The position numbers were made by a program, and so were the translations under genes. Shown in pieces: positions 47,121 to 56,917 of a DNA stretch of 64,000 nt (the first letter of the stretch is position 1; the number at the start of each line of letters is the position of its first letter). The DNA is from an uncultured Prevotella sp. Its GTDB lineage: Bacteria; Bacteroidota; Bacteroidia; Bacteroidales; Bacteroidaceae. A model generated the notes under the pieces. It was given only the letters and a program-made list of their open reading frames with translations. It ran no database searches and had not been told where the DNA came from. The stretch spans positions 1 to 64,000 of the forward strand of contig CAJJWN010000017.1 in NCBI GenBank assembly GCA_905196835.1, in the 5' to 3' direction.

Positions 47121-48062
47121 TCATTCGCCACTTGCACTCTTATAAATATTTTTTACGAGCTTTACCTTTTCTGCCATTGGCAGCATCGCGTCAATCCAGT
47201 TGATTTTGAAGCCGCGCCGCTCCATGCCTCTGAACCACGTCATCTGCCGCTTGGCAAACTGATGGATGGCTATTTCCAGCAAGCGGAACATGTCCTCGTA
47301 TGACATCTTGCCTGTAACATACTCCGTCACAAACTTATATTCAAGGCCATAATACGTCAAGTCTTCAGGGGCTATGCCCTCGGCGAGCAAGCCTCTCACC
47401 TCGTCAACCATCCCCTCGTCAAGCCTTTGCCTCAGGCGTGCGCTTATCCTGCGCCTGCGCTCGTCGCGGTCTATGGCCATACCTATTATTATAGAGCTAA
47501 CTTCCGGGAAGCTTTGCTCTTCAGGCAAGGCGTGCTCCTTGTAATAAGTCTCTATCTCGATAGCCCGTATGGCACGCTTTGCCGTGTCCACATCAGTCTT
47601 GTTGTGCATTACCGCGCCGTTCTCCACCTTCAGTCTTGCGAGAATGTCGGTCAGTTCGGTAAGTGTCTTGCCTTCCAGTCTGCTACGCAGTTCCTTGTTC
47701 TCTGGCACAGGCTGCAACCTGTAACCTTTCAGTACAGCCTCAATGTAAAGCCCCGTGCCGCCGCACATCACCGGCAGACGGCCACGCCCTATGATGTCGG
47801 CGTAAGCCGCGGCAAAGTCGCGCTGATACTCAAACACATTGTACTTCGTGCCAGGCTCGGCAATGTCGATAAGGTGATAAGGCACATGTACGCCGCCTAC
47901 GTCATAGTCGGCAAGGTCCTTTCCAGTGCCAATGTCCATACGGCGGTACACCTGGCGGCTGTCGGCACTTATGATTTCACCGCCGACCGAAGAGGCAAAC
48001 GCCGCGGCCAATGCCGTCTTGCCCGTGGCCGTAGGGCCGAGTATTGTCACCATATTGCTCAT
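47121..48062 (-). CDS. miaA: tRNA dimethylallyltransferase
   Basis: A 313-residue enzyme with P-loop GPTATGKT near the N terminus and the family segments ISADSRQVYRRMDIGTGK, GGTGLYIEA and TYYGLEYK with FAKRQMTWFR. It adds a dimethylallyl group to A37 of tRNAs that read UNN codons, including tRNA-Trp. The ATG at 48062 was chosen because the frame opens with TTG. Its promoter lies inside the first copy of a duplicated element at 48118-48343. Confidence 0.95.
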   Translation of the reverse strand: MSNMVTILGPTATGKTALAAAFASSVGGEIISADSRQVYRRMDIGTGKDLADYDVGGVHVPYHLIDIAEPGTKYNVFEYQRDFAAAYADIIGRGRLPVMCGGTGLYIEAVLKGYRLQPVPENKELRSRLEGKTLTELTDILARLKVENGAVMHNKTDVDTAKRAIRAIEIETYYKEHALPEEQSFPEVSSIIIGMAIDRDERRRRISARLRQRLDEGMVDEVRGLLAEGIAPEDLTYYGLEYKFVTEYVTGKMSYEDMFRLLEIAIHQFAKRQMTWFRGMERRGFKINWIDAMLPMAEKVKLVKNIYKSASGE

Positions 48063-48105
48063 TGCCAACTTTCTGTATACACCGCTTGGCGCGGCATTTC
48101 ACATT

Positions 48106-48137
48106 GCAAATATAGTGCAAATAGAGTGAAATACAAA
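48106..48137 (-). promoter_or_regulatory. Promoter of miaA
   Basis: TTTG (48134-48137), 19 bases, TATATTTGC (48106-48114) on the minus strand. The -33 element falls within the repeat at 48118-48190, so the repeat supplies half of the promoter. Confidence 0.75.
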
Positions 48138-48343
48138 ATAAAAGCGAGTGAAACGAACTTTTATTTTTATTTCCGAGATGAAGCCTATATTATCTAAATA
48201 TAGTGCAAAATTTCGATTAAGCGAAATAAAAGGGAAACACTTTTGCTTTTATGAGCATGAGAAATTTATCCAAATAGAGTGAAATACAAAATAAAAGCGA
48301 GTGAAACGCGCTTTTATTTTCATTTCCGAGATGAAGCCTATAT
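48118..48343. repeat. Duplicated promoter cassette upstream of miaA
   Basis: Two 73-base direct repeats (48118-48190 and 48271-48343) differ at only three positions. The 80 bases between them plus the start of the second copy (48192-48302) are repeated in opposite orientation at 57735-57843, upstream of the methylmalonyl-CoA epimerase gene. Words CTTTTATTT and TTTCG...CGAAA recur within the unit. It occupies most of the gap between gap and miaA and no gene is seen in it. Confidence 0.88.
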
Positions 48344-48360
48344 CAGCAAATATATACAAA

Positions 48361-48400
48361 AAAAATAAACCGCAGGACATTTGCCCTACGGTTTATTTTA
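48361..48400 (-). terminator. Terminator of gap
   Basis: AAAATAAACCGTAGGG and the AACCGCAGG-side complement form a stem around ACATTTG, with TTTATTTTTTTT following on the minus strand, 20 bases after the gap stop. Confidence 0.8.
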
Positions 48401-48420
48401 TACAATCGGTAATTCTATGA

Positions 48421-49458
<1,038 letters not shown>

Positions 49459-49579
49459 TTATTTTAAAGGGTTAAAATAATTTCCTTAAATCATACCTAT
49501 TGCCTTGAAAACGGCCTCCGCACAAGTGTTACGCGGTGTCGGCGCGTGGCCGCCGCAGCCACTCCTCGGTTTTTCGTCC

Positions 49580-49588
49580 GCAAAGTTA
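49580..49588 (-). promoter_or_regulatory. -7 element of the gap promoter
   Basis: TAACTTTGC on the minus strand, about 128 bases before the gap ATG, leaving a long untranslated leader. No -33 TTTG at the normal spacing. Confidence 0.5.
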
Positions 49589-49785
49589 CGAAAAATATTT
49601 TATTCCCGTATCGGTTTGTAATATTAAATAATATAAAAAATAACGGTCAAGCCATATCCGGCAAACCGCAATGCCTTATTCCTACACGTAGGTACAACCT
49701 GCATCCTGACAACTTTCAACCTGATACAATATACAGGCAAAAGCAATGGAACATGACTGCGCCACGGCTACATCAGACATACCAC

Positions 49786-49880
49786 CGTGCAAAAGGCGGC
49801 AAACAGCAATGCAAAAGGCCGTCTTTTACCGTGCAATTCACGGCCTTTTACAACGCCATTTGCCGTCTTTTACAAAACCG
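49786..49880. repeat. AAAGGCCGTCTTT-type intergenic module, copy G
   Basis: GCAAAAGGCGGC, GCAAAAGGCCGTCTTTTACC, TTCACGGCCTTTTAC and TTTGCCGTCTTTTAC follow in sequence. It lies between the end of trpG and the gap promoter and could end the trp transcript. Apart from this and the gap promoter the 537-base gap appears empty. Confidence 0.8.
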
Positions 49881-49989
49881 TTTGCAAACACATGCCCACG
49901 AGACACGCGCAACACATATAGCAATGACGGCTCCGCCCCGTCGCACAGCCCGTCTTTACGGGGCTTAACTATGCTGTCATGCAAGGCGT

Positions 49990-50556
49990 TCAAACGCAGC
50001 CAAGCCAATTTTCAAGAAGCCTGCGTCCCAACGGAGTAAGCACGCTCTCCGGATGGAACTGCACTCCGCGTATGTCATAACGCCTGTGGCGCATGGCCAT
50101 AATGTAGCCTTCATCGCTCTCGGCAGTCACTTCCAGACACCGTGGAAGCGTATCACGGTCAACCACCCAGCTGTGATAACGTCCCATCATGATGCGCTTC
50201 GGGCATCCGGCGAACATCGCATCCGTACCAAACTGTGTCCCTTCCGTCGCCACACCATGATAAACATTATCCAAGTTCGTCAGCTTTGCGCCGAACACCT
50301 GCCCTATCGCCTGATGCCCAAGACAAACCCCGAGCATCGGCTTAACGCCCTTGTAACACCTTATTACATCAAGCAGCAGGCCGGCTTCGTCAGGAATGGC
50401 CGGGGTGGGGCTTAACACCAACCTATCGAAAGGCTCAAGCTGCGGCAGACTGAAACCGTCATTCCTGAACACACTTACATCCGCGCCTATCGCTTTAAGC
50501 ATGTGTACAAGGTTGTATGTGAAGCTGTCGTAATTGTCTATAACTGCTATTTTCAT
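49990..50556 (-). CDS. trpG: Anthranilate synthase component II (glutamine amidotransferase)
   Basis: A 188-residue class I amidotransferase. N-terminal IDNYDSFTYNLVH, nucleophile C78 in GVCLGHQ, and HPES near the C terminus are present. It supplies ammonia to TrpE. Odd feature: the oxyanion-hole loop that is normally SPGPGxP reads SPTPAIP (T51, A53), so both glycines are replaced; the codons are ACC and GCC, so this is not a reading error. It is the last gene of the operon, 27 bases after trpE. It could also serve folate synthesis as PabA. Confidence 0.92.
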   Translation of the reverse strand: MKIAVIDNYDSFTYNLVHMLKAIGADVSVFRNDGFSLPQLEPFDRLVLSPTPAIPDEAGLLLDVIRCYKGVKPMLGVCLGHQAIGQVFGAKLTNLDNVYHGVATEGTQFGTDAMFAGCPKRIMMGRYHSWVVDRDTLPRCLEVTAESDEGYIMAMRHRRYDIRGVQFHPESVLTPLGRRLLENWLGCV

Positions 50557-50583
50557 CGCAATATGTCGTTTTAATGAAATGTA

Positions 50584-51996
50584 TTACACCTTTTCAGCCA
50601 TCTCTATCGCCTTGCGCAGCGCGCCAAGCTTGTTGTTCACCTCTTGCAGCTCGCGCTCCTCGTCGCTCGCGGCGACGATGCCTCCACCGGCCTGCATCCA
50701 CAACTCACCGTTGCGACTGACAAACGTGCGTATGGTTATGGCTTGGTTCAAGTCGCCCGAAAAGCCGATGAAACCCACACATCCGCCGTATGCGCCACGG
50801 CAATGGGGCTCCAGTCCGCTTATTATCTGCATGGCCCTTACCTTAGGTGCGCCGCTAAGTGTGCCGGCGGGAAACGTATCAATGAAAGCCTTTACCGCGT
50901 CCGCGCCATCGTCAAGCGTACCGCTGACACGGCTTACAAGGTGGATTACATGGCTGTAATATTGTATATCCTTATATAAATCAACGTGAACGTCATGGCA
51001 ATTGCGGCTCAAGTCGTTGCGCGCCAGGTCAACCAGCATTACGTGTTCGGCGTTCTCCTTGGGGTCGTTTCTCAACGCCTCGGCGGCCTGCATGTCGGCC
51101 ACAGGGTCGCCTGTGCGGCGCGTCGTACCGGCTATCGGGTCTATGTAGACACGGCGGTTCTCTATGCGGCAATGGGTCTCTGGGCTGCTCCCCAACAGGC
51201 GGAAACCGCCGAAGTCAAAATAAAAGAGGTAAGGCGAAGGGTTGATGCTGCGCAAGGCGCGGTACAAAGCGAAGTCGTCGCCCTCGTATTTCTGCACGAA
51301 ACGGCGAGAAAGAACCACCTGGAAAACATCGCCGCGCATACAGTGGGCTATTCCGCGGCGTATGTTGGCCTTGTGCTGCGCGTCCGTAATAGGTGACGTA
51401 ACGCCGCCTACGCGGCTGAACGGGTACACGTTCACGTTGCCCCTTGAAAGCCTTAGCATAAGCCTGTCAATGCGTCCGGCAACGTCTTCTCCCTCCTCTG
51501 CGAGCGTAACAATCGTCATCTTGCAGTCAAAATGGTCGAAAACTATGACATCGCGGAACAACATGTAATAAATGTCTGGCGCGTCGTTCTTGTCGGCCCC
51601 GCCGTCCTTGACCTCGATGTTCTCGAAATATCTCACGGCGTTGAACGACGTGTAGCCATACAAACCGCAACACCCTGTGGCGTCACCGCTTATGCCGAAA
51701 CGAGCCAAGAAGTCATTTATTGCCATGTCGCAAGTATATTCCGGCGATATTTCAGCCGTATCTGACGTTCCGTCAGGATATGTGCGCTCCACCTTCCCGC
51801 GCCTTACCGACACGCCGCCTATCGGGTTCAGGCATACAAACGAACGGCTGTTGGCGCGGTCATGGTAGTCGGAACATTCCAACAGCACGCTTTGCGGACT
51901 TGTGTCTCGCAGCCTCATGTACACGCTTACCGGCGTGAACAGGTCGGCAAGGGCCGTGCGGCTTACCGCCGTAAACTTAAATCTGACGTTATCCAT
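50584..51996 (-). CDS. trpE: Anthranilate synthase component I
   Basis: A 470-residue chorismate-utilising enzyme. The N-terminal half has LLEC-SDY near residue 40, equivalent to the LLES tryptophan feedback site, and the C-terminal half has the signature DPIAGTTRRTGDPVADMQAAEALRND region, HLVSRVSGTL and GTLSGAPKVRAMQII. With TrpG it makes anthranilate from chorismate. The ATG at 51996 was chosen because the longer frame begins with GTG and overlaps trpB. It lies 20 bases after trpB. Confidence 0.95.
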   Translation of the reverse strand: MDNVRFKFTAVSRTALADLFTPVSVYMRLRDTSPQSVLLECSDYHDRANSRSFVCLNPIGGVSVRRGKVERTYPDGTSDTAEISPEYTCDMAINDFLARFGISGDATGCCGLYGYTSFNAVRYFENIEVKDGGADKNDAPDIYYMLFRDVIVFDHFDCKMTIVTLAEEGEDVAGRIDRLMLRLSRGNVNVYPFSRVGGVTSPITDAQHKANIRRGIAHCMRGDVFQVVLSRRFVQKYEGDDFALYRALRSINPSPYLFYFDFGGFRLLGSSPETHCRIENRRVYIDPIAGTTRRTGDPVADMQAAEALRNDPKENAEHVMLVDLARNDLSRNCHDVHVDLYKDIQYYSHVIHLVSRVSGTLDDGADAVKAFIDTFPAGTLSGAPKVRAMQIISGLEPHCRGAYGGCVGFIGFSGDLNQAITIRTFVSRNGELWMQAGGGIVAASDEERELQEVNNKLGALRKAIEMAEKV

Positions 51997-52016
51997 ATTA
52001 TAAGGTATTAAATTGT

Positions 52017-53231
52017 TCAATTGCACTCACCGCCCAGTTCGTCGGCATACCGGCCGAATTTTAAATATGTCTCGACATCCTTGTCGCCTCTTCCGCTCAA
52101 TGTCAGCACGACTATGTCGTCTGCACCAAACTTCACTTTCTCCAGCGCAGCCAGCGCATGAGCACTCTCTATTGCAGGTATTATGCCTTCAAGCCGCGTC
52201 AGTTCATAGCCGGCACGTATGGCTTCGTCGTCATTTATGGCAAGGACTTCGCTGCGTCCCTGAGCCGCCATGTTGCAATGCATCGGCCCTACGCCGGGAT
52301 AGTCGAGGCCGGCGGAGACGGTGTAGGCCTCCTCTATCTGGCCGTCGGACGTCTGCATCACCAGCATACGGGCACCGTGCAATATGCCTACCGACCCGCA
52401 ATGCAGCGTAGCCGCCGTGTGGCCGCTGTCTACGCCATAGCCTCCTGCCTCGGCGAGAATGATGCGCACGCGGCTGTTGTCGGCATAATGGTATATCGTA
52501 CCGGCGGCGTTGGAGCCTCCGCCGATGCAGGCAATGAGGCAATCGGGATAGTCGCGGCCGGTCTTTTCAAGCAACTGCCACTTCAATTCTTCCGATATTA
52601 CGCTCTGCATACGTGCCACAAGGTCGGGATAAGGATGGGGGCCCATTGTCGAGCCCACCACGTAATACGTGTCAGAAGGATGGCTGCACCAATAGCGAAT
52701 GGCGGCCGAGCAGGCGTCGCTCAACGTCATGTTGCCCGTAGCCACGGGACATACTTCGGCCCCGAGCATACGCATACGCTCCACGTTTGAACGCTGGCGC
52801 TCAATGTCGGTCTTGCCCATGAACACCTTGCAGTCCATGCCCAGCAGCGCACATGCGGTGGCCGTAGCCACGCCGTGCTGCCCCGCGCCGGTCTCGGCTA
52901 TGACGTGCGTCTTGCCCATGCGCCGCGCAAGGAGAGCCTGCCCTATGGCGTTGTTTATCTTGTGCGCGCCCGTATGGTTAAGGTCTTCACGCTTCAGGTA
53001 CAGGCGGCAGCCGTATTTATCGCTCATGCGGCGTGCGAAATACAGCGGCGAAGGCCTGCCCACATAGTCTTTAAGCAGGCTGCGGTACTCGGCCTTGAAG
53101 CTTCCGCTTTCTATTATAGGCAGGTATGCTTCCTGCAAATCGTGCACACACTTGTGGAGTATCTCGGGCACGTATGCTCCGCCGAACTCCCCGTAAAAGC
53201 CCTTTTCGGGCGTTGAATAAGAATGTTCCAT
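52017..53231 (-). CDS. trpB: Tryptophan synthase beta subunit
   Basis: A 404-residue PLP enzyme. The N-terminal GFYGEFGGAYVPEIL, the PLP lysine K91 in NHTGAHKINN and the phosphate loop GGGSNAAGT are complete, as is the C-terminal LSGRGDKD. It condenses indole with serine. Here it follows trpA after a 228-base gap filled partly by a dispersed repeat, and begins a trpB-E-G block. A weak TATATTTA near 53248-53255 is the only promoter-like element in front of it. Confidence 0.96.
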   Translation of the reverse strand: MEHSYSTPEKGFYGEFGGAYVPEILHKCVHDLQEAYLPIIESGSFKAEYRSLLKDYVGRPSPLYFARRMSDKYGCRLYLKREDLNHTGAHKINNAIGQALLARRMGKTHVIAETGAGQHGVATATACALLGMDCKVFMGKTDIERQRSNVERMRMLGAEVCPVATGNMTLSDACSAAIRYWCSHPSDTYYVVGSTMGPHPYPDLVARMQSVISEELKWQLLEKTGRDYPDCLIACIGGGSNAAGTIYHYADNSRVRIILAEAGGYGVDSGHTAATLHCGSVGILHGARMLVMQTSDGQIEEAYTVSAGLDYPGVGPMHCNMAAQGRSEVLAINDDEAIRAGYELTRLEGIIPAIESAHALAALEKVKFGADDIVVLTLSGRGDKDVETYLKFGRYADELGGECN

Positions 53232-53333
53232 CGTATCTTTTCATTTAAATATACAGTAAACAGCACGATGGCTACACCCGGCAATAACGGCGCGGACTGC
53301 CACCTGCCAAACCATTGATAATCAGAGCGTTTC

Positions 53334-53415
53334 CAAAAGGCCGTCTTTCGCATTACGAAAGGTGGCCTTTGAGCTTACGAAAGGTGGCCTTTGGGCGTGC
53401 TAAAGACGGCCTTTA
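53334..53415. repeat. AAAGGCCGTCTTT-type intergenic module, copy H, inside the trp operon
   Basis: AAAAGGCCGTCTTTCGC pairs with ACGAAAGGTGGCCTTT, followed by a second AAAGGTGGCCTTT and AAAGACGGCCTTT. It sits between trpA and trpB, the only place where the trp genes are not tightly packed. The left flank TTGATAATCAG is shared with the flank of copy A near 3726. Confidence 0.85.
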
Positions 53416-53459
53416 AGAAAAGCCTCTGCCGCAAGCCGTGCTGCCAGCCGGTACAGGCA

Positions 53460-54236
53460 TCATTTACGCAAAGCCTCCATCAGCCGGTCAAGAGCCTTGC
53501 CGGCATCCCCTTCTTCGTTCAGCAGAGTGACAAACTTGCTGCCTATTATCGTGCCGTCGGCATATTCCCTTGCGCTTTCCAATGTCTGCCGGTTGGATAT
53601 GCCGAAGCCTATCATGCGCGGATTGCGCAGCCCCATGCAGCTTATCCGCTTGAAGTAAGCCTGCTTCGCGCCGTCAAACTCCGCCTGCGCGCCGGTCGTT
53701 CCGGCCGAAGACACCATATACACGAAGCCGTCCGTATGCCCGTCGATAAGCCGTATGCGCTCTTCGCTCGTCTCGGGGGTTATCATCATTATCACACGGA
53801 CGTCATACTTGTCGGCTACAGGCTTCACATCGGCGAGGTAATCGTCGAAAGGGAGGTCGGGAATTATCGCACCCGACACACCGCACCGCGCACAACTCTT
53901 GAAAAAATCCTCATAGCCATAGTGCATGATTACATTTAGATAGCCCATGAGCACGAGCGGAACACTGACCTCGTGCTTTATTCCGTCAAGCTGGTAGAAC
54001 AGTTTTTTAAGCGTCATGCCATTCCTTAGAGCCGTCGTAGCAGCACCCTGGATGACGGGGCCGTCGGCCAGCGGGTCGCTGAAAGGTATGCCAACCTCTA
54101 TCATATCCACACCGCGGCGGCAAAGAGTGGTTATCACGTCAGCCGTGCTTTCAAGCGTAGGGCATCCGGCGCAGAAGTAAAGCGAGAACAGCTTGCGCCC
54201 GTTGCGGGCGGCAAATAATTCGTTTATCTTGTTCAT
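53460..54236 (-). CDS. trpA: Tryptophan synthase alpha subunit
   Basis: A 258-residue TIM barrel. Catalytic glutamate in MIEVGIPFSDPLADGP (about residue 41), aspartate in IIPDLPFDD, and the glycine-rich FGISNRQT segment are present. It splits indole-3-glycerol phosphate to indole, which passes to TrpB. It follows trpCF by 13 bases. In the order I recall for Bacteroides trpA ends the operon; here it is followed by trpB. Confidence 0.95.
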   Translation of the reverse strand: MNKINELFAARNGRKLFSLYFCAGCPTLESTADVITTLCRRGVDMIEVGIPFSDPLADGPVIQGAATTALRNGMTLKKLFYQLDGIKHEVSVPLVLMGYLNVIMHYGYEDFFKSCARCGVSGAIIPDLPFDDYLADVKPVADKYDVRVIMMITPETSEERIRLIDGHTDGFVYMVSSAGTTGAQAEFDGAKQAYFKRISCMGLRNPRMIGFGISNRQTLESAREYADGTIIGSKFVTLLNEEGDAGKALDRLMEALRK

Positions 54237-54249
54237 ATCGTAATTGTTT

Positions 54250-55755
54250 TTATTTCCTTAATGCCTTTATCTCGCCGATGAAGCGTGCCAACGCATCAAC
54301 GTATTTCATTCCGGGAGACGTCTCAAAACGGCTGTTCAGGTCGATGCCTGCCAGCTTTGGATGGCTTACGGCGGCTATGTCGGCCACGCATTCAGGGCCT
54401 ATTCCTCCGCTAAGGAGGAACGGCAGAGGGCCGTCATACGCGTCAAGCAGGCTCCAGTCGAACCTTTTGCCGTTGCCGCCTGCGGCTTCGCCCTTGGTGT
54501 CAAAGAGCAGCATGTCGGCCACACCGGCATAAGCCGAGCCTTGCATCATGTCCTCGCGTGTGACTATACTGAGCGCCTTGATTATCCTTACGCCGCACTT
54601 CGCCTCCGCATCCAGCGCATTGCGCAATCCAGCCAGCCGCCCAACGCTCTCGCCGCCGTGCATCTGCACGCAGTCCAACCCGTATCGTTTCACGGCCGAA
54701 ATAATATCATCCTGCGGCGCATCTACGAACACTCCTACCTTGAGCGGCCGCCGCCTGGCACGCCGCGCGCCGTCCGCCACGCCGCAAAGGGCATCCATCT
54801 GCTGCGGCGACACATGCCTGCGGCTGCCTTCATGGAAGATGAAGCCAAGCATATCAACACCCAACGAGGCCACCTCATCGACGTTGCCGGTCTCCCGCAA
54901 GCCGCACACCTTTATATAAAAAGGTGTACCCGAGTGTTCTCTTTCCACGCCCTCAACTTCCCTGACATAGCGTGCCAACTCCTCGCCGGGACGCTCCGCC
55001 TTCATAAAACTCTCTCCTATGAGAAAGCCGTTGAAGCCTGCCAAGCGCAGCGAAACTATTGTATCAGAGCCGGATATTCCGCTCTCGCTGACCTTGCACA
55101 CCCCTGCCGGAAGACGGGATGCCAATCGGAACGAGTTGCCTACATCGGTAACAAACGTGCCAAGGTTGCGGTTGTTGATGCCGCAAACGTCGGGCATAAG
55201 CCCGGCATAGTCAAGTTCACCCTCTCCGTGAAGCTCCAGCAGCACCTCCATGCCCAGCTCACGGGCTACGGCCATAAGCCGGCGGCACTCCTGCATGTCC
55301 AATACTGACGCTATGAGAAGCACGGCGGACGCTCCGCACAGACGCGCCTGGAAGAGCTGATACTCGTCTACGATGAAGTTTTTGTAAAGTATCGGGAGCA
55401 CAACTTCCGACTCACGGGCTTCCTTGACAAACCTGTCGGCTCCGCCGAAAAACGCCTCATCGGTCAATATGCTTACCGCCGAAGCACCGTTACGCTGGTA
55501 TTCCATCGGCACTACATCGGCCCGGGCGGCTTCGCTTATCCAGCCTTTTGAGGGCGAACGGCGCTTGAACTCGGCTATTATGCCCGTACGTGAACGCATC
55601 AACGCCGAACTGAGCGACGGCAAACGGTCATCGCCAAGACGCTCGACCATGGCATGTATAAGCCTCTCGGGCAACGCTTCCTTCATGCGTTCCACCTCAA
55701 TGCGTTTGCACGAAACTATTTCATTAAGAATGTCTTTCATCATTTCATATGTCAT
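54250..55755 (-). CDS. trpCF: Fused indole-3-glycerol-phosphate synthase / phosphoribosylanthranilate isomerase
   Basis: A 501-residue bifunctional enzyme. Residues about 5-260 are the TrpC barrel (IAEFKRRSPSKGWI; ILYKNFIVDEYQ; CGINNRNLGTF; SESGI) and about 270-501 the TrpF barrel (IKVCGLRE; GFIFHEGSRRHVSPQQ; VQMHGGES; LLSGGIGPE; GIDLNSRFE). The fusion resembles the enterobacterial arrangement. Starts at 55755 and 55740 are both plausible; the second gives the commoner MKDIL N terminus. The gap to trpD is 15 bases. Confidence 0.94.
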   Translation of the reverse strand: MTYEMMKDILNEIVSCKRIEVERMKEALPERLIHAMVERLGDDRLPSLSSALMRSRTGIIAEFKRRSPSKGWISEAARADVVPMEYQRNGASAVSILTDEAFFGGADRFVKEARESEVVLPILYKNFIVDEYQLFQARLCGASAVLLIASVLDMQECRRLMAVARELGMEVLLELHGEGELDYAGLMPDVCGINNRNLGTFVTDVGNSFRLASRLPAGVCKVSESGISGSDTIVSLRLAGFNGFLIGESFMKAERPGEELARYVREVEGVEREHSGTPFYIKVCGLRETGNVDEVASLGVDMLGFIFHEGSRRHVSPQQMDALCGVADGARRARRRPLKVGVFVDAPQDDIISAVKRYGLDCVQMHGGESVGRLAGLRNALDAEAKCGVRIIKALSIVTREDMMQGSAYAGVADMLLFDTKGEAAGGNGKRFDWSLLDAYDGPLPFLLSGGIGPECVADIAAVSHPKLAGIDLNSRFETSPGMKYVDALARFIGEIKALRK

Positions 55756-55770
55756 TGTACGGCCAATAGG

Positions 55771-56772
55771 TCACGAGTTTATCTCGACAAATTTCCTAAA
55801 CACTTCCAGGGCGCGTCCGCTTTCGAGCGAACGGCGGGCAATGCCGACGGCTTCCTCGAGCGTCTTCGACGGGTCTACGACCTGTATTCCGAACGCGGCG
55901 TTGGCAAGAACAACGTTCTTCCTGTCGGGCAAAGCCCTGTTTTCAAGTACGCTGTCAAATATTTCCTTAGCCTCTTCAACGGTCGCCCCACCTTGCAGAT
56001 GTTGTGGGTCAACCGTGTCAAGACCTATGTCTGACGGATGGAATATCCGCTCGTAACGGTTGGTTGACACCTTGAAACTGCCCGTAAGCGATATTTCGTC
56101 ATACCCGTCCAGGCTGTTCACTATACCGAAATCTATCCCTAACCTATGGTAGACGTTGCCGTAAAGGCGCATCTGGTTTAAATCCGCCACCCCGAGCAAC
56201 TGGCACTGGGGCTGCGACGGATTGACGATGGGGCCGAGAAGGTTGAAACACGTGGGGAACTGCAACGCCTTGCGGATGGGGCCTACCGACTTCATGGCCA
56301 GGGCGAACAGCTGCGCGTGGAGATACACTATGCCGCATTCGTTGATTGAACGGTTAAGCTTGTCTATGTCGTCGGTGAACTTCACGCCGTGCGCCTCTAT
56401 TACATTTGAGGCCCCACTGGTTGACGTCGAGGCGTAATTGCCATGCTTGGCAACCTTGTATCCGGCTCCGGCAATGACGAAACAGGCGCACGTGGATATG
56501 TTGAACGTGTTTTTCTGGTCTCCGCCGGTGCCTACCACGTCGATGTAGCGGCCGCAATCCAGCTTGGCGGAGACGCCCGTCTCCAATATCCCGTCGCGGA
56601 AACCAAGCAGCTCATCTACCGTAACCCCGCGCATCTGCAACCCCGTGAGCAGCGCCGTTACCTGCTCCACGGGATATTCGCCACGGGATATTCCCACCAA
56701 CGCGTCGCGCATTTCTCCACGCGTAAAGGTCTCATGCTCAAGCATCTTACGCAACATGTCTCTTGCTTCCAT
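55771..56772 (-). CDS. trpD: Anthranilate phosphoribosyltransferase
   Basis: A 333-residue enzyme. PRPP-binding motif GTGGDQKNTFNIST (about residues 80-93), KHGNYASTSTSGASNVIEAHG and NLLGPIVNP are characteristic. It joins anthranilate to phosphoribosyl pyrophosphate. It is the first structural gene after the leader and attenuator. The ATG at 56772 gives the family N terminus; the longer frame would run into the terminator hairpin. Confidence 0.95.
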   Translation of the reverse strand: MEARDMLRKMLEHETFTRGEMRDALVGISRGEYPVEQVTALLTGLQMRGVTVDELLGFRDGILETGVSAKLDCGRYIDVVGTGGDQKNTFNISTCACFVIAGAGYKVAKHGNYASTSTSGASNVIEAHGVKFTDDIDKLNRSINECGIVYLHAQLFALAMKSVGPIRKALQFPTCFNLLGPIVNPSQPQCQLLGVADLNQMRLYGNVYHRLGIDFGIVNSLDGYDEISLTGSFKVSTNRYERIFHPSDIGLDTVDPQHLQGGATVEEAKEIFDSVLENRALPDRKNVVLANAAFGIQVVDPSKTLEEAVGIARRSLESGRALEVFRKFVEINS

Positions 56773-56842
56773 AAATGTTTTGCTTTTTGAATTATTTGTT
56801 TTGATGATTTTTCTAACGGGAAACGTTGCTTCAAAGCGTGAC

Positions 56843-56884
56843 AAAAACAAAGCGGACTTGCCGTAAGAACGACAAGTCCGCTTC
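56843..56884 (-). terminator. trp attenuator terminator hairpin
   Basis: On the minus strand AAGCGGACTTG (56873-56883) and CAAGTCCGCTT (56850-56860) form a perfect 11-base stem with a 12-base loop, followed by TGTTTTTG. It lies 33 bases downstream of a leader peptide with three Trp codons and about 76 bases upstream of trpD, so it can only function as a conditional terminator. An 8-base pairing upstream (GTTACTCA with TGAGTTAC, one mismatch) could be the alternative 1:2 structure. Complementarity for an antiterminator is short (AAGTC with GACTT). Confidence 0.82.
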
Positions 56885-56917
56885 TGTTATATTAAATTTT
56901 TCACACGACTCCGTAAC

